A stretch of 64,000 bases of DNA from Zopfochytrium polystomum (lineage: Eukaryota > Chytridiomycota > Chytridiomycetes > Chytridiales > Chytridiaceae), in contig JAIVFJ010000237.1 of NCBI GenBank assembly GCA_025765615.1, positions 28,572 through 92,571 of the forward strand. Reading direction: 5' to 3'. The notes beneath the pieces are model-generated. The model saw nothing but the letters and a program-made list of their open reading frames with translations. It searched no databases and had not been told where the DNA came from. Numbering within the stretch: position 1 is the first letter of the stretch; every line of letters starts with the position of its first letter. Shown here piece by piece: positions 12,230-21,570 of this stretch. A program made the position numbers and the translations under genes.

Positions 12230-12968
12230 CATGTTGACGACACTGTCGCGATGGTATTGTGTCTTGGCTGGCTGCCTTCCACAAAGCCCGTTGGATGATG
12301 TGACATCCCTCCAATGGACCTGGCGAACCCGTGATGACGCAACAAGAATGCCTAAAGTCCAGCCTCGCGCGAAACGGCGACTTACCAGGGCGCCAACGGC
12401 GGCTTGAGCTCCCGCTGGACGATCGTCCGAGCGCTATCCAGCGTCTTTCTGGCGGTGTCCTTTGCGGCCCAAGCACTGTCCACGGTTCTTTGCGCACCGT
12501 CCTTAGTGGCCCGAGCATCAATCACTCTCTCCTCAGCGTACTTGAGCCGGGCGGTTTCCACTTTCGGGAAGCCTTCAAAGGATCCTGTCTGTCGGTTTTC
12601 CAGAAGCCTGCGCAGCTCTGCATGATCAGGTGACGTTGAATCTGACTCTGAAATGGGAGGATAGTCAAACAGTAGTTCTTCACACTTGCTGCCGAATGTT
12701 TGCAAGACATGCTGGGCCACAGCCGCAGCCGACCGGTTCGGGAGTGGATAAGCGGGGTGGAGTTTTTTTGGCCAGGAACGATGCGACTGCTCCTGACGCT
12801 TCGGGGGCTCCTGTCGCTGCTGGTGGCACTGGGCAGCCTCCGTCGGGGTGATGCAGGACTGCCCTGAAGCGAGGCCGTGGGTCGTTGAGGCGCTTGTCCA
12901 TCGTCGTTGCGGTCGCAGCTGGCTTGTGCAGGCGAAGGCGACGTGGGGTTGCAATTGTCGATGGCCAT
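12230..12968 (-). pseudogene. truncated HNH/coiled-coil family copy
   Basis: Starts like the intact gene at 15819 (MAIDNCNPTSPSPAQAS) but loses frame after about 70 residues, lacks most of the heptad-repeat region, then resumes the HNH segment (GSPGPLEGCHIIQRALWKAA) before stopping. At 12230 the homology ends abruptly where the intact copy continues into the catalytic core, and the flank becomes the LRRC51 3' region. The conserved Asn and second His of the HNH motif are therefore missing. It also shares about 50 bases of upstream sequence with the intact copy. Confidence 0.8.
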
Positions 12969-13285
12969 GCTTTCAGGAAGCGGTCTGACTGTCTGTAGTC
13001 GTTATTGGTTTCATCTTTTCTGATAATAATACCAGAAGCATCTTGCTCAAATCAAGGTTAAATTGTGCGGATCAATGGTCAAAATAATTTATTTTTTTCC
13101 AGGTTTTACAACGATGGCCTGAAAGACGAAGGAGATAAAGAAACTTTGGCCCCATTAAATGGATGCAAAGTGTGGCCCTGCGCCTCAGGCAGTTTCGGAG
13201 CCTACCCCAACAGGCGCCTTGTTAATAGACTGCGAGGTTCATGTTTGGAACGGAAACGCGTTTCAGTCATCGCAAACCATTTAAA

Positions 13286-14149
13286 TCACTCACGCACATC
13301 TTTCGTTCCAGCCGATGAAGGCTGTCCCGCCGAGCCCCCGGCAGACGAAGCTTTGGACGCAATCTTGGCCAAACCGGACGGTAGATACAAATTGATGACC
13401 ATGATGGTGATTTTGATTGCATCAATAAGGTGCTGAAAGGCGTTGTTGGCCGTCGGCAGAGCGCCGGTCTGGTTGGTGGGGTCCGTGCTTGTGACCGCCT
13501 TGTAAATTTCTATAGCAAACACCACCGCAAACTTTGTGCAGTCCGACTTGATGACGATTTGGTACAACGACGTCGATGCCGTCGATGCCGCCGAACTTGC
13601 AGCCCTCCCGCCGCTTTGCAGCGTCTTGTTGTTCTCCAGTAGCCTTCCCAGGGCGAAAAACGTCCCCGCCAGGATCGTGACGCCGACAGCCATGTCGAGC
13701 AGGTAGTTTGTGATTTTGACCTGGAACGCGCCAGGCCCGTCCGACGTGTACCCGCCCGAGGCTGTGTTCTTTGCGTACGCGGCGAATACGGCGATCAGCG
13801 CGACCGTGTCGGCGGCATAGAGGCCGATGAAGAGGTACATTGCTGCTCGAAAGTACTGCCCGCCGTTGCGGAAGAAGAGCGCGAGGCGCCGTTCGTAGAG
13901 GTAGTACAGCAGGATGGTGGTCGTGTTGAGCGTGCCGTAAATGAGCACGTACCGCGCCTTCGAGTTGAGCCAGGCGACCTTGAAGTAGGAGAGCGAGATG
14001 GCGGTTTTCGCGAGGAAGATTGTGCAGGCGGAGGCGCAGATTGCGTTGAGGGAAGTGCGAGCCTGGTTTAGGCGGAACGCCGAGAACAGGAAGAGCGCAA
14101 GGGCAATGGCCACGCAGAGGCCGTACAGGATCACGTCTAGGCTCTCCAT
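13286..14149 (-). CDS. seven-pass membrane protein, copy A
   Basis: A single-exon frame of 287 residues. Hydrophobic segments are at about residues 6-25, 32-52, 68-87, 100-125, 147-170, 203-220 and 238-258, so seven helices are plausible. There is no signal peptide; the N-terminus is short and the C-terminus is Ser/Gly-rich. Charged loop motifs include YYLYERRLALFFR between helices 3 and 4. I do not recognise the family; it is receptor-like in topology only, and none of the familiar GPCR motifs is obvious. A paralogue of 296 residues lies at 18886-19776 with nearly the same helices and loops. Both copies keep an open frame, which suggests both are under selection or the duplication is recent. 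Confidence 0.8.
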   Translation of the reverse strand: MESLDVILYGLCVAIALALFLFSAFRLNQARTSLNAICASACTIFLAKTAISLSYFKVAWLNSKARYVLIYGTLNTTTILLYYLYERRLALFFRNGGQYFRAAMYLFIGLYAADTVALIAVFAAYAKNTASGGYTSDGPGAFQVKITNYLLDMAVGVTILAGTFFALGRLLENNKTLQSGGRAASSAASTASTSLYQIVIKSDCTKFAVVFAIEIYKAVTSTDPTNQTGALPTANNAFQHLIDAIKITIMVINLYLPSGLAKIASKASSAGGSAGQPSSAGTKDVRE

Positions 14150-15059
14150 TTTTCTGTTCCCTCAAGTGTTTTCTTTGCGTAGACTTTTTGTTCAACTGTG
14201 GGAAAATTTAAACGATATACCACTGTCCCTGTCACGGAGAAAAGGCCTAACTTCCCAATCGTCCATGCCGTGGACCGATTACTGAAAGTATGTTGTGAAC
14301 AAATGGAAAGAAGTTTATAATTCTTGACAGCCTCTCGTGTCCATCACGCGTCACCTGGCCGGATGCCGCGCTCCCGGAGGATTTCGGATCCTATCTATCA
14401 AGTTGGCGATTGTCTAGGTGGAGAATGCCGTTGTGTCGTTGTGTGATTGTTTGTGATTTATTTTTTTACTCATGAAAAATTTTTTTTTCAGTTAACTTCC
14501 GAACTTCTTCATGGCGCTCCCTCGCCCGATTGACGAATTTAATCTCTTTATAGACTTTCAGTATTGCTCTCACTCTTCCTTCTTGTTGGTATAAGTAGGT
14601 TTCTGGCTTGCTGTAAGCTTCTTCGTCTTCTAGCCTTCGAGCCAGCGGCAGCACAGTGCCCGTCTCACAAATATTTCCATGTAAATCATGAATTAAGGAC
14701 TAATTCAAATTCAGCTGCTTTCTGTCACGTGAGGTGGCCAAGTGGAGGATGAAAGACCTTGGTCTCGCAAGGGTGGCAGCGGATTAAGTCGCACGCAGGT
14801 CCTTTCGGCGGCTGGTTCCTCCGCTTTTCGGGTGGTCGTCCCTTCAGCGCAGTTTGTGTGAGGCCGCCCGTAGCTGAGTTTCGTCACTTCCTCCAGTTAG
14901 GCCCTGCGGCCGCTGTCGCACCACCGCAGTCCGCATTCCTGGACGATCCACAGCACAATCCCGCCGTTTTTTGCAGATTGTAGTTGCGCTCCGTGAAACT
15001 ATTGCCTTAAGGTCGAATCCCGAAGTCGCCAGGCTCACAATAGGGCGGTGGTTGAGTTT
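14150..15059. other. spacer, partly duplicated, no gene recognised
   Basis: The first ~280 bases upstream of the 7TM gene resemble the upstream region of its paralogue (for example around gcggatcctaacaatcaag at 19940). A short A/T-rich minus-strand frame at 14466-14654 has no recognisable domain. The part from 14750 on is GC-richer and may contain decayed LRRC51 5' sequence, but I cannot align it with confidence. Confidence 0.4.
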
Positions 15060-15340
15060 CTGCGCGTGGGTTCGAAACGTGGAGCCGACACCAAAAACAC
15101 ACAGCAAAGGCCAAGCGCAAACGACTGGGGCCAGAAGTGACGGCCAGCCAGGCTCACATTGCCTGGATCGACCTGTTGTTCAACGAGATTGAGCTCGTTG
15201 ACAGGATCTTTCAGATTTTGCGGCATCTTTTGCCCTTCTTTCTCGGTCCACGCACAACAGCTGCCCCTCTGGACAAAAAAAGGACATACTCAACTTCCCA
15301 CCCTCACCACTATAACTCCACGGAGAGAATGGACCATTGC
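15060..15340 (+). pseudogene. LRRC51 pseudogene fragment
   Basis: From gggttcgaaa onward the sequence follows the intron 2/exon 3 region of the LRRC51 gene at about 11460-11700 (ACGACTGGGG..CAGAAG, then CACATTGC.TGGATCGACCT and ACGAGAT.GAGCT.GT.GACA) with many substitutions and a deletion of the first repeat. The next exon start (GGACAT.CTCAACTTCCCACCCTCACCAC) is also visible at 15283-15312. There is no open frame. The 3' flank at 15606-15715 matches 12120-12230, so the copied block included the downstream region. Confidence 0.75.
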
Positions 15341-15818
15341 CACATTGTAGGGTTGCTAGTGAGACCGATTTGGTAGCTGCGCCAACAGGGAGCATGTTCA
15401 AACCTCCTTTGCAGATGTCTGAAAACGTTGAGAATATGATCCAACTATGAAAGAAGAGCTAATACATTCAGTACTATTGCATGTAGCACTCTCAATGAAA
15501 AAGAGTCTTAATTAGAGCGGTGTGGCCTGGAAGAGGTGGCTGAGTGAGTGTGTGAGTGGTTTCCTTCCTTTGATTTTTTGTGCCAGACAGGGTGGAGAGG
15601 GACAGAGCATTGATTGGAAAAGGGAAAGTGCCTCAGTGAGGCAGGCGATGCTAATAACAGAGTTATGGGGAAATATTATTTTTTAGTTGCAAAAAAGCAA
15701 AGAAGAACCCACCCGAGTGCCCCAAAACTTCATAAGCGCTTGGTTGGAAATTCGGGATTGTTGTCAGAAAAGGTGAACCCAATAACGACCACGATCAGAT
15801 CACTTCCTGAAAGCTGAC

Positions 15819-17538
15819 ATGGCCATCGACGACTGCAACCCCACTGCGCCTTCGCCTGCACAAGCCAGCGGCGACCGCAACGACGATGGACGAGCGCCTC
15901 AACGACCCGCTGCCTCGCCTCAGGGCAGTCCTGCATCACCCCGACGGAGGCTGCCCAGTGCCACCAGCAGCGACAGGAGCCCCCGAAGCGTCAGGAGCAG
16001 TCGCATCGTTCCTGGCCAAACTCCACAACGCCGGCCTGGCCCTTATCCACTCCCGAACCGGTCGTCTGCGGCTGTGGCCCAGGATGTCTTGCAAACATTC
16101 GGCAGCGAGGGTGAAGAACTACCGTTTGACGATCCTCCCATTTCAGAAAAATCAGATTCAATGTCACTCGATCACGCAGAGCTGCGCAGGCTTCTGGAAA
16201 TCCGACAGACGGGATCCTTTGAAGGCTTCCCGAAAGTGGAAACCGCCCGGCTCAAGTACGCTGAGGAGAGAGTGATTGATGCTCAGGCAACTAAGGACGG
16301 TGCGCAAAGAACCTTGGACAGTGCGCAAAGAACCGTGGACAGTGCTCGGGCCGCAAAGGACTCCGCCAGAAAGACGCTGGACATCGCTCGGACGAGACTG
16401 GACAGCTGTCTTGACCTCATTAAAACGGGGCAGAAGCCTTCTCCAGACGCTGCTCCACTTGAAGTGCGTCTCCGTCGAGCAGAGGAAAGGTACAATGAGG
16501 CGAAATCTGATTTCAGTTCGGCGGAAGCCAGACTCGACTCAGCAGAAGCCAGACTCGACTCAGCAAAAGACAGACTCGACGCCAGACTTGACGCAGCGAT
16601 CTCAGACGTAAAGGACGCTGACTCCAAACTCAATGATGCTCTGGCGGAATGCTCAGTGGAGTCGGAGAAAGTGATAGCTGAACTGAACAAGCGCATTGAA
16701 GCACTGGAAAAGAAGCTTGGTTGGTACAGCGTTCACGTTTTGGATCGAAGCCTCACATTTTGGTGAATCTTCCCATGAACCAGGCGTCCCTTCGTCGAGC
16801 GGGAGCTCAAGCCGCCGTCGGCGCACTGGTCAGTCGCCGTTTCGCGCGAGGCTGGACTATAGGGATTCTTGTTGCGTCGTCACGGGATCGCCGGGTCCAT
16901 TGGAGGGATGTCACATCGTCCAACGGGCTTTGTGGAAGGCGGCCAAGACGCAACACCATCGCGACAGCGTCGTCGACATGGGAGACTGGAACGAGACCTA
17001 TTCCGGCTGTTACGACGTGAGGAACGGTGTCCTGCTGTCACGTGATATCCATAAGCTTTTCGATGATCACTCAATCATCGAGAAGGAGGTAGATGGTGCA
17101 AGGACATTTGAGTTGCTCAACCACGAAAGCAAGATCGAGTGGTTCAAACAAGTGAAGAACATTGACAACGGCCAACGGATCGTTTTTGGTGGTCATCCTG
17201 ATTTATGGCGGACGAAGGAGAATTTGGAGATACGCCGGCTCCTCTTCGAACAGCATCATCTCTGCCACCAAGACAGCTTCCAAACGCTGCAGCATGACGA
17301 CGGCAGTGAGGACCCGGCTGCGGACCCGTTGGAAACTCACCTGATGAAGGCACCATTTTCGATCCAATCGAACTGTCGTGTCGCTGACGAACCAGCCACC
17401 GCTGATTGTCGGACTGATTCGATGGAGAGTCCTCCACTGAAACTGGAGAAGTCAACCGATTGGACCGAAACTTGGGTGATGGACATTCGTCGGCAGATGG
17501 CGGCGGGCGTCCAAATGTCCGGTGCATTGCATAACTGA
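15819..17538 (+). CDS. coiled-coil HNH endonuclease-family protein (intact copy)
   Basis: Exons 15819-16719 and 16784-17538 join in phase (64-nt intron) to about 551 residues. The first 100 residues are Pro/Ser/Arg-rich and probably disordered. Residues about 150-300 are a long helix with seven-residue repeats (AQRTLDS, AQRTVDS, ARAAKDS, ARKTLDI, ARTRLDS and later SAEARLD), so an oligomerising coiled coil is likely. The C-terminal half has an HNH_2-type domain: CCVVTGSPGPLEGCHIVQ, then RNGVLLSRDIHKLFDDHSI. The His of GCH, the Asn of RNG and the His of DIHKLFD are the expected metal and catalytic positions. The last 100 residues have no recognised domain. Function in fungi is unknown; DNA cleavage is inferred from the fold only. 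Two decayed relatives lie at 12230-12968 and 39367-40170. Confidence 0.75.
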
Positions 17539-17779
17539 TAGGGTATTTATTCGTTTGTCAATTGGGGGGAGCTAGAATTTGGATATAATTGGAAAAAATA
17601 ATAAAGCATGAATGATTGGGGATTCCTTGTTTTAAGGTTCTGCTTGACAGTTTGACTTGTAATGGATCTAACAGGCATGGAGACTAGTGGATAATGAAGA
17701 ATAAAAGTAGGCAAGCAAACAACTAGAAACGAGAGAGATAGAGGCCAACGACTCGAAAGTAATTATCAGCGAAAAATGG

Positions 17780-18440
17780 GAAGTGGACGGCATCCACTCT
17801 GACAAGTCACCCCCCTTAATAAAGTCAGCTCGCCCGAGATCTGCACGTCCTCCATCTTGACGGGGCGGTCCGTGTCCTCATACTCCTTCTCGCCGTCGGC
17901 AAACAGGTGCCGCAAGTCCGGGAACGACACCCGCTTCTCCCACTGGATTTTCCCGTCGGAGTGCTTGAGCCCGTCGACCTCGAGCGCCTCCTCAAACGTC
18001 ACGCAGTCTGTCGTGTCCTTGGTCATCTTGTTGTCCACCCGAGCCTTGGACTGCTCCCTGTACGACCGGAGCAGCGCGTGGAGCCCCCCCTCACAAAAGC
18101 CTAGCTGGGAAAGCATGGGGGGTCTGGGTATCTGTCACTCAAGGGCCCAGGGATCAAGTCACAACGCCAGCTGTTGAAGGCAACAAGAAAGAGTATGGTC
18201 TTGAACCACAAGGAGTGGTGCGGTGGAGATGCCTGACGACCCTGTAAGTCCGTAGTGCATGGGGTGGGTTTGCTGAGGTGACACCTGGACATAGTCTATA
18301 ACAGCTCACCATTGATGGTGCTTTCTCTTCCCGTCGGCCCTTCAGGGCCAGAACAATATTAAAAAAAAAAAAAGCAGCGCGTGGAGCTCCATCAGCAGGT
18401 TGTACAGATGCTGGCCCCCATGCACGTAGCCCTGTCACTC
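17780..18440 (-). pseudogene. gene fragment interrupted by a retroposon
   Basis: Read on the minus strand, a protein-like frame runs GYVHGGQHLYNLLMELHAL at 18375-18433 and continues as RSYREQSKARVDNK at about 18030-18075 once the insert at 18085-18372 is left out. It goes on with TDCVTFEEALEV and QWEKRVSFPDLRHLFADGE to a stop near 17766. The two halves meet in frame at the 15-bp duplicated target. I do not recognise the protein. No 5' exon is visible, so this was probably already a fragment, or a partial gene, before the insertion. Confidence 0.6.
18085..18372 (+). mobile_element. SINE/LINE-type retroposon with poly-A tail
   Basis: A 288-bp insert ends in about 13 A (18360-18372) and is flanked by the perfect 15-bp direct repeat agcagcgcgtggagc at 18070-18084 and 18373-18387. 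Poly-A plus a target duplication of this size indicates target-primed reverse transcription. The body has no long frame. I see no clear RNA polymerase III A and B boxes, so it may be a 5'-truncated LINE end rather than a SINE. Confidence 0.85.
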
Positions 18441-18885
18441 CAAAAGAGTCTTAATTAGAACCGTGTGGCCTGGAACGTCGTGCATGACGCAGTGGCGGGT
18501 GGATCTCAGAAATCCACTTGCCCGCCGGTAACTATGCCACGAAAACATACCCGCTGAGCAAAGAAATTATTCGGCGCTTTTCTCTCGTTTTCTTTTGTCC
18601 ATTTGTAACCGAAGAATAGAGGTCCGACTGGCGAAGTTTAATCGTTGTATCGTTATATTGTAGTCGCGTCTTTCCTTTTTTACAATTTGTTCTTCAGAGG
18701 CATTGTCCCGCTTCGCTTCGTGTGGGTCAATGGTCAAAATGGAAGACTTCTACTTTTTTCAGGTTTTACAAACAGGACTTGAGGGAATTCGGAAATAAAT
18801 TTGGACACATTGGGGAAGCGCCTCAGGCAGTTTCGGAGGCTGCCCCAACAGGCAACTTGCTCACAGACTGAAAGGTTTATGTTTG

Positions 18886-19776
18886 TTACGCAACGCGATC
18901 AGTTTCCACAAACCGATTGAAGCGCGAACGCACCTCTTTATTTCCGGTCCCTGACGCCTGTAACGACGAGCCGCCGGCAGACGAAGCTTTGGACGCAATC
19001 TTGGCCAAACCGGACGGTAGATACAAATTGATGACCATGATGGTGATTTTGATTGCATCAATAAGGTGCTGAAAGGCGTTGTTGGCCGTCGGCAAAGCGC
19101 CAGTCTGGCCCGTGGGGTCCGTGCTTGTGACCGCCTTGTAAATCTCAATGGCAAACACCACAGCAAACTTTGTGCAGTCTGACTTGATGACGATCTGGTA
19201 CAGCGACGTCGAAGTCCCCGCGGACCCCTTCGCGCTCCCGTTCTGCAGTGTCTTGTTGTTATCCAACAGCCTGCCAAGCGCGAAAAACGTGCCCGCCAGG
19301 ATCGTGACGCCGACGGCCATATCGAGCAGGTAGTTTGTGACCTTGACCTGGATTGCACCGGGCCCGTCCGACGTGTACCCGCCCGAGGCCGTGTTCTTTG
19401 CGTACGCGGCGAATACGGCGATCATTGCGACGGTGGTGGCGGCGTACAGGCCGATGAAGAGGTACATTGCCGCGCGAAAGTACTGGCCGCCGGTGCGGAA
19501 AAAGAGCGCGAGGCGGCGTTCGTAGAGGTAGTACAAAAGGATGGTGGCCGTGTTGAGCGTGAAGTATATCATAACGTACCGCGCCTTGGGGTTGAGCCAG
19601 GTGACCTTGAAGTAGGAAATCGAGATGGTGGTCTTAGCGAGGAAGACGGTGCAGGCGGCGGCGCAGATTGCGTTGAGGGATGTGCGCGCCTGGTACAGGC
19701 GGAACGCCGAGAACAGGAAGAGCGCAAGGGCAATTGCCACGCAGAGGCCAAACAGGATCACGTCGAGGCTCTCCAT
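18886..19776 (-). CDS. seven-pass membrane protein, copy B
   Basis: A single-exon frame of 296 residues, paralogous to the gene at 13286-14149 over the whole length (both begin MESLDVIL.GLCVAIALALFLFSAFR). Most differences are conservative substitutions inside helices, plus a short Ala/Ser deletion in the loop before helix 6 and a longer basic C-terminus. The 5' flank also aligns with that of copy A. Family and ligand are unknown; the topology prediction is the same as for copy A. Confidence 0.8.
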   Translation of the reverse strand: MESLDVILFGLCVAIALALFLFSAFRLYQARTSLNAICAAACTVFLAKTTISISYFKVTWLNPKARYVMIYFTLNTATILLYYLYERRLALFFRTGGQYFRAAMYLFIGLYAATTVAMIAVFAAYAKNTASGGYTSDGPGAIQVKVTNYLLDMAVGVTILAGTFFALGRLLDNNKTLQNGSAKGSAGTSTSLYQIVIKSDCTKFAVVFAIEIYKAVTSTDPTGQTGALPTANNAFQHLIDAIKITIMVINLYLPSGLAKIASKASSAGGSSLQASGTGNKEVRSRFNRFVETDRVA

Positions 19777-19799
19777 AGTTTTCTTTCTCCCTGGAGTTC

Positions 19800-20706
19800 T
19801 CTTTGCGGAGGAAAAATAACCATTCTATTAATCACCGTTGTAACTGATTCTGTTGCACCCCCTGTCACGGAAGTAGACCCTGATCAAATTACAGGATAAT
19901 TTTTAATTAATTCCCAGACGGGCGGATGCCTCCCTGCGGATTGCGGATCCTAACAATCAAGGTAGGACTTGCTTGAAGAATAATGACAGTGGAGAGCGAT
20001 TGTTCGATTTTTTCTCGTACTTTTTCTTTTTTTTTTGCGGATGGATTTTGAAGCCAATGGACAGACTTTTTCGAGGATTGCTTCAATGTTGGGGTTACCT
20101 GCGGTACCACCAACAATCCCTTTACCAGCAAATAATACTCCAGCCCACGTCCTTCAATGAGGGACGGAAAAACAAGCCACCAAAACCAACACGCCGTCGG
20201 CTGCAGCGCCCATCGCAAGGAACTTTCCCTTGGCATGCCTTTGAGAGGGCATACTGCCAGCGTGTTCAATATTCGCACTTTATCCTCCGGTTGCTCTAGT
20301 TGTGTGGACGACAAGAAATAAAAAAAAAAGATCTTGGCTGCCTGATCAGTGAACCAGGGGAAGAATAAAAGTAAAACTCGCCTGTCTGAGGAGCAGATCG
20401 ATTACCTTTCAGTACCAAAAAAACATAAGCAGGAGATAATCGGACTTGCCCCCTTGCCGATTACTCCGCGTTGTATCACCAATGTCTAGTAGGAGTCGCT
20501 TCCTCCTTTCTAGTGCACCACACACATCACCACCACTTCTTTCTTTCCCTGGTCGATCGAAAAGGAGTGTCCGCTCTGGGAGGCTGTCGCTTGATTGATT
20601 GATCGCACCACGTTGCCTGCCAAAAAACCCCCATCACGTTTTTTGGTTTCAGCTTTCTCTCTCATGAAAGGTGGATGGAACCAAGCCATCGGCGGTTTCC
20701 ACGTCT

Positions 20707-20753
<47 letters not shown>

Positions 20754-21570
20754 TCCAAGCGATACGTGGACGTTTTGCGCCCGAATAGCTCGTGCTGGCG
20801 ACAACAGGCCATCGCCATGTAGGCGCTTGTGTTCCCGGACCCATTTTTGGGTGATGTTTTTCGTGTTTGGGTACTTCTTCCCTTTTTTTTGGCGCCCTGT
20901 CACTTTCAGACGCCCCACCCACTCCTGAAGAGAGTCCGCCGCTATTCCCCAGCGCATTGGCTCAACGTTGGAAAAAATACAGATTTCCGCGCAGAAATCG
21001 CGCGGCTGTCCCCCCGGCCCACGCCAGCCAGCCAAAAGTCAAACTCTCCGCCGGTTCGACAGAACCTGCACGCTTATTTTGACAAAAAAGGGCTCAAGCA
21101 CCTCAGCCAAGCGCTTAGCAAGTGCTCCAACAACACTCACACACACTCAATCATCACGCTCGCTTCGGCCCCGTCGAACAAGAAAGCGGGATCCGCCCGT
21201 ACCTTAAACGTTGTCCCCTTTCGCTTCGAAGCGCCCCTGGGGCCGACGTGTGGCGCGTCCGTTTGCACGGGCTGCGTCGTGTGGACGACGAACGTGAGCG
21301 GTGGAGGAGATCTCTGCTGTTTCTTCCGTCCCGGGAAAGGGTGTTGTTATACACCTGCTGAATGGGCGTCTGTGTTTGAGATGTGGCGGCATGCAAGTGC
21401 AACGCGCGCAAAGTGGGCCACATTTTATTGGGTTGCACTTTTGCCAGAAGTTCCGCTGCACATTACCGAAGAGATGGAACCTTATTAAGCCAATCAAGTT
21501 CATTGCAACCGCAATTCGAAAGCGGCAAAGCATAATAAAAAAAATAATAAAAAATCAAAAAAGGCAGTTT
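19800..21570. other. spacer with poly-T tract, no gene recognised
   Basis: Upstream of 7TM copy B and downstream of the GNAT gene. Open frames on both strands have no recognisable domain and overlap. The main feature is a run of about 44 T at 20709-20752. Confidence 0.4.
20709..20752. repeat. poly-T tract (~44 nt)
   Basis: An uninterrupted T run, equal to a poly-A tail if read on the minus strand. No flanking direct repeat was found by eye. Confidence 0.9.

Noticed and set aside
19907..20314. 135-codon minus-strand frame upstream of 7TM copy B
   Set aside because: No domain, basic low-complexity stretch, and no counterpart upstream of copy A.
20829..21488. 219-codon plus-strand frame upstream of the GNAT 3' end
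   Set aside because: No domain, unusual composition, overlaps other open frames; treated as spacer.
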